From assembly GCF_003576475.1 (NCBI RefSeq), contig NZ_QWGR01000015.1, positions 1 through 64,000 of the forward strand: a stretch of DNA of 64,000 nucleotides, written 5' to 3'. Under the pieces are notes generated by a model. The model saw nothing but the letters and a program-made list of their open reading frames with translations. It did no database searches and was not told where the DNA came from. Positions within the stretch are counted from its first letter, which is position 1, and every line of letters begins with the position of its first letter. Shown here piece after piece: positions 1 through 7,944 of this stretch. A program made the translations under genes and the position numbers. The DNA comes from Maribellus luteus (GTDB lineage Bacteria; Bacteroidota; Bacteroidia; Bacteroidales; Prolixibacteraceae).

Positions 1-2925
1 TACACCTGGACTGTGGACGGAGTGGAATACCTTGGAACCGACGGAGACACAACCGTTCATTACGAAGGGGCAAACTGCGCACCCGATACAATCCTGAACA
101 TTACGGTGAATGACGAACCACAGCCGATTGTAACAAACGTGACCATCTGTTCGAATGAAACCTATACATGGAACGTGGACGGGGTTGAGTATTTCGGGAC
201 TGACGGAGACACAACCGTTCATTACGAAGGCAATAACTGTGCTGCTGATTCGCTACTGAATATTACAGTTTTACAAACTACAGAAGCAAGTATTGACACC
301 ACTGTATGTGATATCTTAACTTTCAACGATTCGATTTATACCGAATCGGGTACTTATGAGCAGCACTTTACGAATGCTGTTGGTTGCGACAGTATGCTAA
401 CGATCAACCTTACGGTATTGGAAAGCACTTTCGAAACCATCAACCGTATCGTTTGTGACCAGTTGACGATCAATGACTCAACATACACCGAATCCGGTCA
501 ATACATTCAGAATCTCACAAACGCAGCCGGTTGCGACAGTACTTTAACCATCAATTTAACGGTAAATGAAAGTAGTGAACTGACGTTAACAGAAATTGCT
601 TGTGACTCATACGAATTAAATGATTCAGTATACACCGAAAGTGGTACATACGTACAAAACCTGCAAACCGAGGCTGGATGTGACCTTACAGTTACCTTAA
701 ACCTAACCATCAGGAGAAGTACTGAAGAGATCATCGAAAGAACTGTTTGTAACCAACTGAGGATTAATAATACACTTTATACTCAATCCGGAACCTATAC
801 TCAAAACTTGACAAATGCAGCCGGTTGTGACAGTACTCTTATCATCAGACTAACTGTATTAAGTGAAGATCCGGTGGAATTGACCAGCGATGCAAGTGAC
901 CTTACAGTAGAATGTGACGGAAACGGCAACCTGGAAGATCTAAATAACTGGTTGCAGACAATTGGCGGAACAGGTGCTGCCCAGGCAGGATTTGGAACAA
1001 TCAACTGGACCAACGACTTTGAAGCCCTGACACCGGGATGTTGCAACACCGGCTCAGTACTGGTAACATTCACGGCTTACGACGAATGTCAGAATTCAGT
1101 GTCAACCAGTGCAACATTTACCATTGTTGACAGCGAAGCTCCTGCATTCACCGCTCCTGAAGATATCACTATCTATTCAGGCGAAGAATGTCAGTACGAT
1201 GCCAGCGTTGAAGCCACTGGTGATGTAACAGATGAATCAGATGCTTGTTGCCCGGAACTGGATGCAACTTATACCGACGTGGTAGAACAGGGAGCATGTG
1301 CCGGAGAGTGGGTAATTACACGTACATGGAACCTGGCTGATGCTTGTGGAAATCAGGCAGAACCTCAGGTACAGATAATCACGGTTATGGATACCGTTGC
1401 CCCGGTGGCAGTTTGCAACAATCTAACGATTCAGCTACAGGAAAACGGAATGGTAAGCATAACAGCTGATGATTTAAATGGCGGCTCAACCGATAATTGC
1501 GGCATCGACACGGTATTTATCAGCCAATACGATTTTACCTGCGGCGACCTTGGAACCAATGAAGTTACACTGACAGTAGTTGACAATTGCGGCAATACTT
1601 CAACTTGTACTGCTGAAGTAACTGTTGAAGCCGGGGATGTTGACTGTGGTCAGGAAAGACTAATTGCACAACCCGATGTACTTACCCTGGTTGTTTGTCC
1701 GGGTGGAATCGTGAATGGTTCGATCAACCTGTTAACAAACGACGAAGGTATCGGAACCTCAGGAATTACAATGAGCGCAGATAATATTCCGGACAATGTA
1801 CAGGTGAACCTGATTGACGGAGAATTATTGTATGCCAACGAAGAACTATCCGAAGCAGTAATCCAGTTTACATATACCATTTGCAGCAATGCAAATCCGG
1901 AAAATTGTTCTACCGCCGAAGTAACAATCCACATCCAGCTTGATACCGACTGTGACGGAGTTCCGAATGTGATCGACATTGACGATGACGATGATGGTAT
2001 ACTTGATATCCATGAAGATCAAAATGCATTGAACCAGCAAACACTGGATTCGGATGGCGACGGAATCGTTGACAGACTGGATATTGACTCAGACAACGAC
2101 GGAATTCCGGACAACATTGAATGGCAGCAAACCATTGCTGAAGGCATTCAGTATGCTGAAAATGGTGGAGTTGACCAGGGACTTGACTACTATCCTCCGC
2201 TGGGAACTGATTCCAATGGTGACGGCTGGGATGATCAGTACGATGCCCTGGGAGTATACTACGATCCGGTTGACATGGATCTGGACGGAATCCCGGATTA
2301 CCTGGATGAAGATGCAGATGGTGATGGCATTGCCGACTATATTGAAGGATGGGATGCAACCCCACATGATACAATTGCTGATGTTGACTACATTGGGACA
2401 GATACTGATGGCGATGGTTTGGATGACGCATACGATTCTTACGACACCAGCTTAGAATGGCTCCATGGACTAAACGCCATTGGAACTAATGCTCCATTGC
2501 AGGATTCAGATACTATCATTGGTGTGCGTGACTGGAGAGATGATTACGTTCCATCTATTCCAGGAGAAGGTGAAGAAGCCGAAGGATGTGAGCTGTTCAT
2601 CCCAGATGGATTCTCACCAAACGGAGATACCTATAACGATTACTTCGAGATTATTTTTACCTGTGAAACCGGTGATTTATTATTCGAAGTAGAATATCCG
2701 GATGCCAAAATAGAGATATTCAACCGTTGGGGGAACAAAGTTTACGAAAAAGCCAACTATGGTAATACTCAAAGATGGAGCTACCAGGATGCATGGTGGG
2801 ATGGAAAATCAACCAATAAGATGCAGGTTGGCAGGGATAATCTTCCAACAGCCACCTACTTCTACATCTTATATCTGGGAGACGGAAGCAAACCAATTAC
2901 AGGATCAATATTCCTAAATAATTAA
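1..2925 (+). CDS. Giant T9SS-exported repeat protein, 5' end outside window
   Basis: The frame is open from the first base and the residues before the first possible GTG (position 13) match the internal repeat, so the gene begins outside the window. In order it shows two near-identical 54-residue repeats (YTW-VDGVEY), four Cys-containing repeats of about 48 residues with a TESGTY core (bases about 280-860), a HYR/Ig-like region, aspartate-rich thrombospondin type 3 calcium-binding repeats (about 1945-2450), and a gliding-motility-type C-terminal domain (FIPDGFSPNGD, then IFNRWGNKVYE). That last domain is the type B sorting signal for T9SS export and surface attachment. Likely a cell-surface adhesin or motility-associated protein. 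porP follows with a TAATG stop/start overlap, so the two are probably co-transcribed. The family is clear; the ligand is unknown. Confidence 0.9.
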   Translation, partial: YTWTVDGVEYLGTDGDTTVHYEGANCAPDTILNITVNDEPQPIVTNVTICSNETYTWNVDGVEYFGTDGDTTVHYEGNNCAADSLLNITVLQTTEASIDTTVCDILTFNDSIYTESGTYEQHFTNAVGCDSMLTINLTVLESTFETINRIVCDQLTINDSTYTESGQYIQNLTNAAGCDSTLTINLTVNESSELTLTEIACDSYELNDSVYTESGTYVQNLQTEAGCDLTVTLNLTIRRSTEEIIERTVCNQLRINNTLYTQSGTYTQNLTNAAGCDSTLIIRLTVLSEDPVELTSDASDLTVECDGNGNLEDLNNWLQTIGGTGAAQAGFGTINWTNDFEALTPGCCNTGSVLVTFTAYDECQNSVSTSATFTIVDSEAPAFTAPEDITIYSGEECQYDASVEATGDVTDESDACCPELDATYTDVVEQGACAGEWVITRTWNLADACGNQAEPQVQIITVMDTVAPVAVCNNLTIQLQENGMVSITADDLNGGSTDNCGIDTVFISQYDFTCGDLGTNEVTLTVVDNCGNTSTCTAEVTVEAGDVDCGQERLIAQPDVLTLVVCPGGIVNGSINLLTNDEGIGTSGITMSADNIPDNVQVNLIDGELLYANEELSEAVIQFTYTICSNANPENCSTAEVTIHIQLDTDCDGVPNVIDIDDDDDGILDIHEDQNALNQQTLDSDGDGIVDRLDIDSDNDGIPDNIEWQQTIAEGIQYAENGGVDQGLDYYPPLGTDSNGDGWDDQYDALGVYYDPVDMDLDGIPDYLDEDADGDGIADYIEGWDATPHDTIADVDYIGTDTDGDGLDDAYDSYDTSLEWLHGLNAIGTNAPLQDSDTIIGVRDWRDDYVPSIPGEGEEAEGCELFIPDGFSPNGDTYNDYFEIIFTCETGDLLFEVEYPDAKIEIFNRWGNKVYEKANYGNTQRWSYQDAWWDGKSTNKMQVGRDNLPTATYFYILYLGDGSKPITGSIFLNN
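40..230 (+). repeat. Direct repeat inside the surface protein gene
   Basis: A 29-base stretch at 40-68 recurs without change at 202-230, 162 bases (54 codons) apart. It encodes the DGDTTVHYEG part of the protein repeat. The exact match suggests recent duplication or gene conversion within the gene. Confidence 0.85.
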
Positions 2926-2969
2926 TGGTAATGATTAATGAAATGTTGAATCCAAAAAAAGAAAGAACG

Positions 2970-3914
2970 ATGAAAACGAAATTAAATATTATCAAAGCTT
3001 TAGGGATCCTGGTAATTGCATTGACAGCGTTCACTTCTAACGCCCAGCAGGACCCAATGTACACTCAGTACATGTTTAATACGCAAACCATCAACCCTGC
3101 TTATGCAGGTACATGGGAGTCGGTAGGCTTTATGGCACTGGCCCGAAATCAATGGGCAGGATGGAATGGGGCACCTGAAACATTTACTTTTTCGCTGCAA
3201 GCTCCGCTTAGAAATGAACGCGTGGCCTTAGGTTTAAATGTAATCGGAGATAAAGTTGGACAGGTAAAACGTTTTGATATTTCCGCCGACTACTCATACC
3301 TGGTGCCGATTAGTGAACGTACCAATTTGAGACTGGGGTTAAAAGGCGGATTTGTAAACTACAGCAACAACCTGCAGGATTACAACATCATCGATCCCAA
3401 TGACCCTAAATTCATCGGGCGTATAAACAGCTTCAAACCCAACTTTGGTGTTGGAGCTTTCCTCTACAGCAAGAGAGCCTATGTTGGGTTTTCCGTTCCG
3501 AGGGTATTGAATGTAAAACTTGACTCCGATATGCAGAGCGCCGCGGTTCAGGCAGAAATCAGGCATTACTTCCTGATTGCCGGTGCAGTTTTCGATTTGG
3601 GTGAGGATGTTAAGTTCAAACCAACGATGCTGACTAAAGCATCGTTTACATCCGAAACAGGTACTCCCCTTCAGATGGACTTTTCAGGAAACTTCCTGAT
3701 CAAAGAAAAACTTTGGCTGGGAGCCATGTACCGTACCGGATCTTCCTACGGCTTTATTGCGCAGTGGATTTTCGACAAAAAGTTGCGGGTTGGTTATGCG
3801 ATCGATTTTGCTACCAACAACATCAAGCACCACAACAACGGAACCCACGAAATTATGGTGTCGTACGAACTTAAATTCAGAAAAGAAGAAGTGGTTTCGC
3901 CACGTTACTTCTAA
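2970..3914 (+). CDS. PorP/SprF family T9SS outer-membrane protein
   Basis: A 314-residue protein of the PorP/SprF family, which accompanies T9SS substrates carrying type B C-terminal domains and helps anchor or export them. It has a clear signal peptide (MKTKLNIIKALGILVIAL, cleaved near SNAQQ), the family opening QDPMYTQYMFNTQTINPAYAGT, and alternating strands typical of an outer-membrane barrel. The ATG at 2970 is chosen because the signal peptide begins there; an ATG at 2925 overlapping the upstream stop would add 15 polar residues. Its place directly after a giant surface protein is the usual pairing in Bacteroidota and suggests a dedicated partner. Confidence 0.92.
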   Translation: MKTKLNIIKALGILVIALTAFTSNAQQDPMYTQYMFNTQTINPAYAGTWESVGFMALARNQWAGWNGAPETFTFSLQAPLRNERVALGLNVIGDKVGQVKRFDISADYSYLVPISERTNLRLGLKGGFVNYSNNLQDYNIIDPNDPKFIGRINSFKPNFGVGAFLYSKRAYVGFSVPRVLNVKLDSDMQSAAVQAEIRHYFLIAGAVFDLGEDVKFKPTMLTKASFTSETGTPLQMDFSGNFLIKEKLWLGAMYRTGSSYGFIAQWIFDKKLRVGYAIDFATNNIKHHNNGTHEIMVSYELKFRKEEVVSPRYF

Positions 3915-3932
3915 AAGATATTGTTGTGTTTT

Positions 3933-4148
3933 TTAGAGCCCGAGTTCCAGCTTCCCTTGCTGGTTCTTGGGTTTTTTCTTTTGATGTGCTTCCACAATGG
4001 CATCGATCTCGGGCAAACAGCGGCCACAAGATGTGCCGGCCCGCGTAAACTCCTGTATGTGCGAAGTTGTTTCTGCCCCTTTCTCTAAAACAGATTTAAT
4101 CTCACTTTCGTCTATCAAGTTGCAAATGCAAACCAGTTTTCGCGCCAT
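3933..4148 (-). CDS. BFD-like [2Fe-2S]-binding protein
   Basis: A 71-residue protein with the bacterioferritin-associated ferredoxin (BFD-like) cysteine pattern: C-x-C near residue 8 (LVCICNLIDE) and C-x2-C near residue 40 (TSCGRCLPEI). Such domains bind one [2Fe-2S] cluster and act in electron transfer or iron release, alone or as modules of larger proteins. The C-terminal tail is lysine- and glutamine-rich. No bacterioferritin or nitrite reductase gene is adjacent, so the partner is unknown. Its 3' end overlaps the terminator stem of the convergent porP. Confidence 0.8.
   Translation of the reverse strand: MARKLVCICNLIDESEIKSVLEKGAETTSHIQEFTRAGTSCGRCLPEIDAIVEAHQKKKPKNQQGKLELGL
3939..3977 (+). 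terminator. Rho-independent terminator for porP, inside the BFD-like gene
   Basis: Arms 3939-3951 and 3959-3971 form 11 base pairs (one wobble) with a two-base TT/TT mismatch around a 7-base loop, followed by six T on the plus strand. It lies in the last codons of the convergent minus-strand gene. Confidence 0.75.
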
Positions 4149-4264
4149 TACCGATTGCCGTTTATAAGTTTTACTACAATACTTCTCTTGTTACGAGGCC
4201 CACCAGCTTTATTAATTCCTTAATACTACCAGCCGGCACGCTACTAGATGAATCTCTTTCTGCC

Positions 4265-5047
4265 TTATGCCAGTATCTTATTTTCAGTATACACCTTTAC
4301 TTTGCGGTAAATTTCAATCACCGTATCGCTTTTCGACATTGTGCCGTATATCTTTTCCAGAAAACGCTTCTTCATCAGGATATCAAAAGAAGGTTTAAAA
4401 TTAACATCATATACCCACGAAAGCTGCATGATTTTAATGTCAATCTGATTGGCAACATCTGACTTTGATACCAGCTTCCCTGCCAGTACCTGTTTGGCTA
4501 CCTCCTCCGAAACGACTCCTCCTTTGGGCATCTCCCAGGTTAAAGTATGATTGGGAACAGCTTTGGGATTTATGTAATAGTCCGTGATTACCTGGAGTAT
4601 ATCCAGCTTATCCGCATCGCGAAGAATACGGGCATACAAAAGCTCGTTTTCATCTGATTCCTTCGGCAACTCTCTTTTATTGTGGTATTGAACTGCCAAC
4701 AGGATTTTACGCTTCTCCCCTTCTTCGCATTCGTCCAGAAAACCATTTTCAGTAATTACCTGCAATGAATATTCGGCATGATCCACCGACTGTGTATCGT
4801 TGAAAGTATTAAACTCCAGCAGTTGCCTAAATCGCCCAACGTCATGAAAAATACCTGCCAGAAAAGCCATTTCCTGCTCTTCTTCGGTAAGCCGAAGACT
4901 TTGAGCAATATCCACACACAGTTTGGCTACGCGCAAAGAGTGCTCGTATTTAATCAGAAAATTATTGGCTTGCTCTTCCGATAATCCTGAAAATGAATCA
5001 AAATACCTCTGCAAGTTTACTTGTGCGAGGTCAGTTCCCTTCTCCAT
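4265..5047 (-). CDS. HD-domain metal-dependent phosphohydrolase
   Basis: A 260-residue soluble protein with an HD domain: YEHSLRVAKL supplies the first histidine and GIFHDVGRFRQL the HD pair, with further conserved residues in VDHAEYSL and RDADKLDIL. This pattern is typical of single-domain HD hydrolases acting on nucleotides or other phosphate esters; the substrate cannot be read from sequence. The ATG at 5047 is preferred. The longer in-frame version would begin at 5236, overlap the tRNA gene and add a non-homologous basic leader. It is the last host gene before the island. Confidence 0.85.
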   Translation of the reverse strand: MEKGTDLAQVNLQRYFDSFSGLSEEQANNFLIKYEHSLRVAKLCVDIAQSLRLTEEEQEMAFLAGIFHDVGRFRQLLEFNTFNDTQSVDHAEYSLQVITENGFLDECEEGEKRKILLAVQYHNKRELPKESDENELLYARILRDADKLDILQVITDYYINPKAVPNHTLTWEMPKGGVVSEEVAKQVLAGKLVSKSDVANQIDIKIMQLSWVYDVNFKPSFDILMKKRFLEKIYGTMSKSDTVIEIYRKVKVYTENKILA

Positions 5048-5228
5048 AAATCCAACTTTTGAACGCGCAAAGGTAACTATAAGCCCTTTCGGCCTCTGCC
5101 GCTCGTTCAATATTTTATCAACATTTAACAGAAGGATGGCAAACCATAACCTTTCGAAATAAAAGAACATTATAGTCATTATTATTTCTGCATGATTGGG
5201 GAATTTTACTATTTTTGCGCCACAAAAC

Positions 5229-5300
5229 GGTCCCATAGTTCAATGGATAGAATGTAAGATTCCGGTTCTTATGATCTGGGTTCGAGTCCCGGTGGGATCA
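5229..5300 (+). tRNA. tRNA-Arg(CCG), island integration site
   Basis: A 72-base cloverleaf folds completely: acceptor GGTCCCA/TGGGATC, D arm GTTC/GAAT, anticodon arm TAAGA/TCTTA with loop TTCCGGT (anticodon CCG, reading CGG), T arm CTGGG/CCCGG with loop TTCGAGT, and discriminator A at 5300. No CCA is encoded after it (the next bases are CAAAC). A second copy of its 3' end lies at 19141-19163, this time followed by CCA and a terminator. The 3' end here was therefore probably supplied by the integrated element. Confidence 0.95.
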
Positions 5301-5301
5301 C
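5281..5301 (+). other. attL: tRNA-Arg 3' end
   Basis: TTCGAGTCCCGGTGGGATCA plus C matches 19141-19161 with one mismatch (G/A at the sixth base). The last 15 bases are identical. This is the left attachment site. Confidence 0.85.
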
Positions 5302-5305
5302 AAAC

Positions 5306-5338
5306 AAAGGCAGTTAATCAATTGGTTTTCTGCCTTTT
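5306..5338 (+). terminator. Terminator-like hairpin after tRNA-Arg
   Basis: AAAGGCAG at 5306-5313 pairs with CTGCCTTT at 5330-5337, leaving a short T-run. It lies on the element side of attL, so it replaces the original tRNA terminator, which is now at 19163-19189. Confidence 0.6.
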
Positions 5339-5349
5339 ATGTTTCAAGG

Positions 5350-5370
5350 GGTGCTAAAAAAGTGCTAAAA
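5350..5370 (+). repeat. Left arm-type repeats (GTGCTAA)
   Basis: GGTGCTAAAAA (5350-5360) and AGTGCTAAAA (5361-5370) are two direct copies of a motif that recurs beside attR and the integrase gene (19018-19026, 19040-19048, 19115-19122). They are likely arm-type binding sites for the tyrosine recombinase. Confidence 0.55.
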
Positions 5371-5476
5371 ACCAACATCCAGAAAACGACATTTCGTTGA
5401 TAAGATTTTTATTACCCTTACCCTGTTGTATCAACAAACTTATATCTTTAATTACCAATATCCAAACGATTTATCT
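5371..5476. other. Gap between left arm sites and broken gene
   Basis: About 100 bases of AT-rich sequence with no supported gene. The stretch from 5301 to 5476 holds only the terminator-like hairpin and the arm-type repeats. Confidence 0.5.
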
Positions 5477-6081
5477 ATGTCTATACTATCCGTCAACGAT
5501 CCCGTAAAAGCTGGATTCTCCATCAATACCAAGGAGTTATGAAGCATTCTAAGACTCATCAAGACGACACTCCCTCCGCGCTGGAAGGATCAGCGTCCGT
5601 ATTGTGAGCTGTCGATCAAGACCAACAGTATTGAGTTCGTTGTTACAGGAGTAAAACGAACATGTGAATGTGATGCCTGAGACCGGCCAAGGTAACCATA
5701 TCCTTCCTTCATCTACTTCTCCTGGTAGAAGATCGCCCCAGAGTAAAGACGAAAGTATTAGTGGGCGATGATATCATGACAGTGAACGAGACCACTGTGG
5801 ATGTAGTGACTTGGTTCTTCCAGGATGACAGTATACTCCGCAGCATCGATCTCCCGGTTAATTATGATACTGTTGACATCCTACGGTTATCCCAGAAGTA
5901 CACAAAGGAGGAGATTGAGTTCAACAAGCTGACGGAGGAACACAGGCAGGCACAAAACAAACTGTACGAGGACATCATCAAAGTAAGACGGATTTTGAAG
6001 AAGTACCTGATCGGGGAAGGAGATATAACCAACTTCATTATAAGCAACATCAACAAAACCGGAAAAAGTGCCATTTTATAA
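5477..6081 (+). pseudogene. Broken gene of unknown family, one stop and one frameshift
   Basis: An ATG at 5477 opens MSILSVNDPVKAGFSINTKEL, then TGA at 5540. The same frame continues to 5678 with protein-like sequence (RLIKTTLPPRW, ELSIKTNSIEF). The sequence then resumes one frame over (AKVTISFLHLLLLVEDRP near 5686) and runs into the open frame ending at 6081, whose middle includes DDIMTVNETTVDVVTWFF. The joined product would be about 200 residues: a strand-rich first half and a charged helical tail with EEHRQAQNKLYEDI. The family is not recognised. The shorter intact piece (ATG at 5776) could still be translated. Breaks are seen directly; that they were once one gene is inference. Confidence 0.5.
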
Positions 6082-6276
6082 CAACATGCATTACATGGGG
6101 GCAAAGGGACATATAGTCAACTGGTTACATGTTCGATTAGGACCTGTTAGGGACAATATTTAGACGAATCGGCCTCGATGGATGGTTCGACAAATGAGGT
6201 AAAACAGAAAAACATGGAGTTGATCCGATCAGTGCACATTCTACACCCTGGGTAAAAATTGTTCTCGTCAGAAGAA

Positions 6277-6306
6277 GGTCTCACCGGGTTCAACCCCGGC
6301 AAGACT
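6277..6306 (+). other. Compact hairpin downstream of the broken gene
   Basis: GGTCT (6277-6281) pairs with AGACT (6302-6306), enclosing CCGGG (6284-6288) paired with CCCGG (6295-6299) and the loop TTCAAC. It resembles a tRNA T arm but no surrounding cloverleaf can be folded. The rest of 6082-6340 shows no gene. Confidence 0.35.
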
Positions 6307-6340
6307 ACAGAGGTGCGTCTGTACTATGCAACCCCCGCAT

Positions 6341-6553
6341 TTACTTCTTCCCTGCAATAACTGATACGAGGATCATTGCCAGGAATCGTCCGATAGCACT
6401 AAACACTCCCCAGAAGATTAGAAAGCCGATGAAGCTCCCAAAGCTATGTGGATGAACCAGGTTCCAACTAATGATACCTGCAATGATAGATAGTGCCACG
6501 GTGACAACCAACATGGCCGTGGCCTGTGTTTCTCCAGAATTTGAATCACTCAT
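6341..6553 (-). CDS. Small two-helix membrane protein, unknown function
   Basis: A 70-residue protein with a polar N-terminus (MSDSNSGETQ) and two hydrophobic segments, about residues 13-32 and 38-65 (the second rich in Gly and Phe). No family recognised. The ATG at 6553 is preceded by an A/T-rich leader without a Shine-Dalgarno site, usual in Bacteroidota. It is the last member of a minus-strand run with the 57-aa gene, the RadC-like gene and the 85-aa gene. Confidence 0.6.
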   Translation of the reverse strand: MSDSNSGETQATAMLVVTVALSIIAGIISWNLVHPHSFGSFIGFLIFWGVFSAIGRFLAMILVSVIAGKK

Positions 6554-6599
6554 GATTAAAAATTTTTAAAGTGTGATGATTTGTAAGTAAGGAGGGATG

Positions 6600-6773
6600 C
6601 TACTGCACCCCAGCGAAATTGTTCTTGAATTGATTGTACTCCCACGCAAGAGTTTGTTTGGGCAGGAGCTCAGAAGCCCCGGTAAAGTATATTGACTCGA
6701 TGTGATCTACGAACGGATCCCAGAGGTCTGCCTTCAGCTTCTCCTCTCTGCGGTTATATTTACAAGTGTTCAT
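6600..6773 (-). CDS. 57-residue hypothetical protein
   Basis: Reading minus from the ATG at 6773 gives MNTCKYNRREEKLKADLWDP and ends FAGVQ at the stop 6600-6602. The product is charged, soluble and rich in aromatic residues (WDPF, IYF, WEY). The family is not recognised. The leader is again A/T-rich, like those of its neighbours, which supports translation. It sits between the small membrane protein and the RadC-like gene on the same strand. Confidence 0.5.
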   Translation of the reverse strand: MNTCKYNRREEKLKADLWDPFVDHIESIYFTGASELLPKQTLAWEYNQFKNNFAGVQ

Positions 6774-6866
6774 AATGAAAGATTTTTGTGTTACGAGGGC
6801 TTTGGTGGTTTGAAGAGAATCTGAAGCAGAACCATAGCGATGAACTATGATCCTGCATAGAAATTT

Positions 6867-7319
6867 CTACATCTCTCCTTCATCTGCCATCGAGTAGTAC
6901 GACTCGGATGTTAGTATGATATGGTCCGGCACATCCATGTCCAACAGCTTAGCTCCGTCTTTCAGCTTGGTGGTGATCCGCCGATCGGCATCACTGGTGC
7001 GCAGCTCCCCGGAAGGATGATTGTGGAGCAGAATTATCGAGGAAGCGTTGGCTTTTAATGCAACCTGAAATATCAATTTAGCGTCCACAACGGTTCCGGA
7101 AACTCCACCGGTCGAGATCCACGAAAGCCCCAGAATCTTCAACCCACGAGAAAGCAGGAGAACAGCAAATCTCTCCCGATACTCCACATCCGGCCATAGT
7201 GGATAAACGTATTCATAAACGGACTTCGAACCAGTAACACGTAGCTGATTAGAAGGCTTAACGGAATGACTATAGGTAACAGATACCTCCGCAATGTTTT
7301 GTTGAAATAGTGTTGTCAT
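6867..7319 (-). CDS. RadC-like JAB-domain protein
   Basis: A 150-residue protein of the RadC/JAB (MPN+) family. The metal site HNHPSGELRTSDAD (about residues 98-111) has the H-x-H-P-x7-S-x2-D pattern of zinc-dependent JAB proteins. The conserved lead-in GLSWISTGGVSGTVVDAKLIF and the end PDHIILTSESYYSMADEG also fit. The N-terminal helix-hairpin-helix of chromosomal RadC is missing, as is common for copies on mobile elements. The start at 7319 is chosen because a longer frame to 7394 would run into the long palindrome. The real role of this family is unclear; copies are frequent in Bacteroidota islands and plasmids. Confidence 0.88.
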   Translation of the reverse strand: MTTLFQQNIAEVSVTYSHSVKPSNQLRVTGSKSVYEYVYPLWPDVEYRERFAVLLLSRGLKILGLSWISTGGVSGTVVDAKLIFQVALKANASSIILLHNHPSGELRTSDADRRITTKLKDGAKLLDMDVPDHIILTSESYYSMADEGEM

Positions 7320-7384
7320 TGATTTTGTTTTAATTGAGGACTGATTATAGCATGGGAATACTGCTAAATTGTAGGCACCGCCCA

Positions 7385-7475
7385 ATTGACTCATCTGACT
7401 AAATGCAAGGCCGTAACCACCTTAGGAAACAACTAAGGAGCTTGTTATAGCCTTGCATGTGTCAGGTGAGTCAAT
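7385..7475. other. 91-base near-perfect palindrome
   Basis: ATTGACTCATCTGAC (7385-7399) pairs over 15 bases (one wobble) with 7461-7475. ATGCAAGGC (7403-7411) pairs exactly with 7450-7458. GTAAC (7413-7417) pairs with 7444-7448, and CCTTAG (7420-7425) with CTAAGG (7433-7438) around the loop GAAACAA. There is no T-run, so a simple terminator is unlikely. It lies between the 85-aa gene and radC in their shared direction, so it could be an RNA leader structure, a cruciform protein-binding site or a replication/transfer origin. Confidence 0.8.
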
Positions 7476-7515
7476 ACTTTTGCCGAGAATTAAGCAGTGT
7501 GTGTACCCAGATTAT

Positions 7516-7773
7516 CTACTTCTTTGTAGATCTCTTAGTGGTCTTCTTGGGAGTGACCTCAGGGACTTCTTCCATGGGAGTACAATAAACAGTGTAGTCC
7601 CTTCCGAACTTATCGGGTTCCTGCAACTTAGCTACTTCAAAGCTGCAATACTGTGTCCCTTCAAATTCATGTACCTGAGATAGTAGTTCTTTTACCTTCA
7701 CGGTAACTTTGATGATAGAGAGGTTAGGAACCTGGGTGCCCTTACCCAAATAAACTTTTCCAAATGTCTTCAT
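7516..7773 (-). CDS. 85-residue conserved mobile-element protein, unknown function
   Basis: A small protein beginning MKTFGKVYLGKGTQVPNLSI, with a central strand-rich part (HEFEGTQYCSFEVAKLQEPD, then KFGRDYTVYC) and a lysine/threonine-rich tail (PKKTTKRSTKK) that could bind nucleic acid. I recall similar small proteins on Bacteroidota plasmids and islands, but no function is known to me. The ATG at 7773 follows an A/T-rich leader. It is the first gene of the minus-strand run that continues through the palindrome to radC. Confidence 0.65.
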   Translation of the reverse strand: MKTFGKVYLGKGTQVPNLSIIKVTVKVKELLSQVHEFEGTQYCSFEVAKLQEPDKFGRDYTVYCTPMEEVPEVTPKKTTKRSTKK

Positions 7774-7944
7774 AATAAAAAATTTAATGTTAGAATGTTT
7801 GATGGTTTATGACAGACAACATGTCACAACAGAGGCAGCAGACATCTGATCCAGATGATAATCGAAGTTGCATTACATGGACTGAGTAACATAACGGACA
7901 GAGCCAATCAAGCCCGACAAGTGCCTTTATGAAGCCCCGAGAAA

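Noticed and set aside
1910-2455. Overlapping frames inside the surface protein gene
   Set aside because: Repetitive Asp/Gly codons keep other frames open; the translations are low-complexity shadows.
5048-5236. Upstream extension of the HD-hydrolase gene to 5236
   Set aside because: It would overlap the tRNA gene and adds 63 residues unlike the family; the ATG at 5047 is better.
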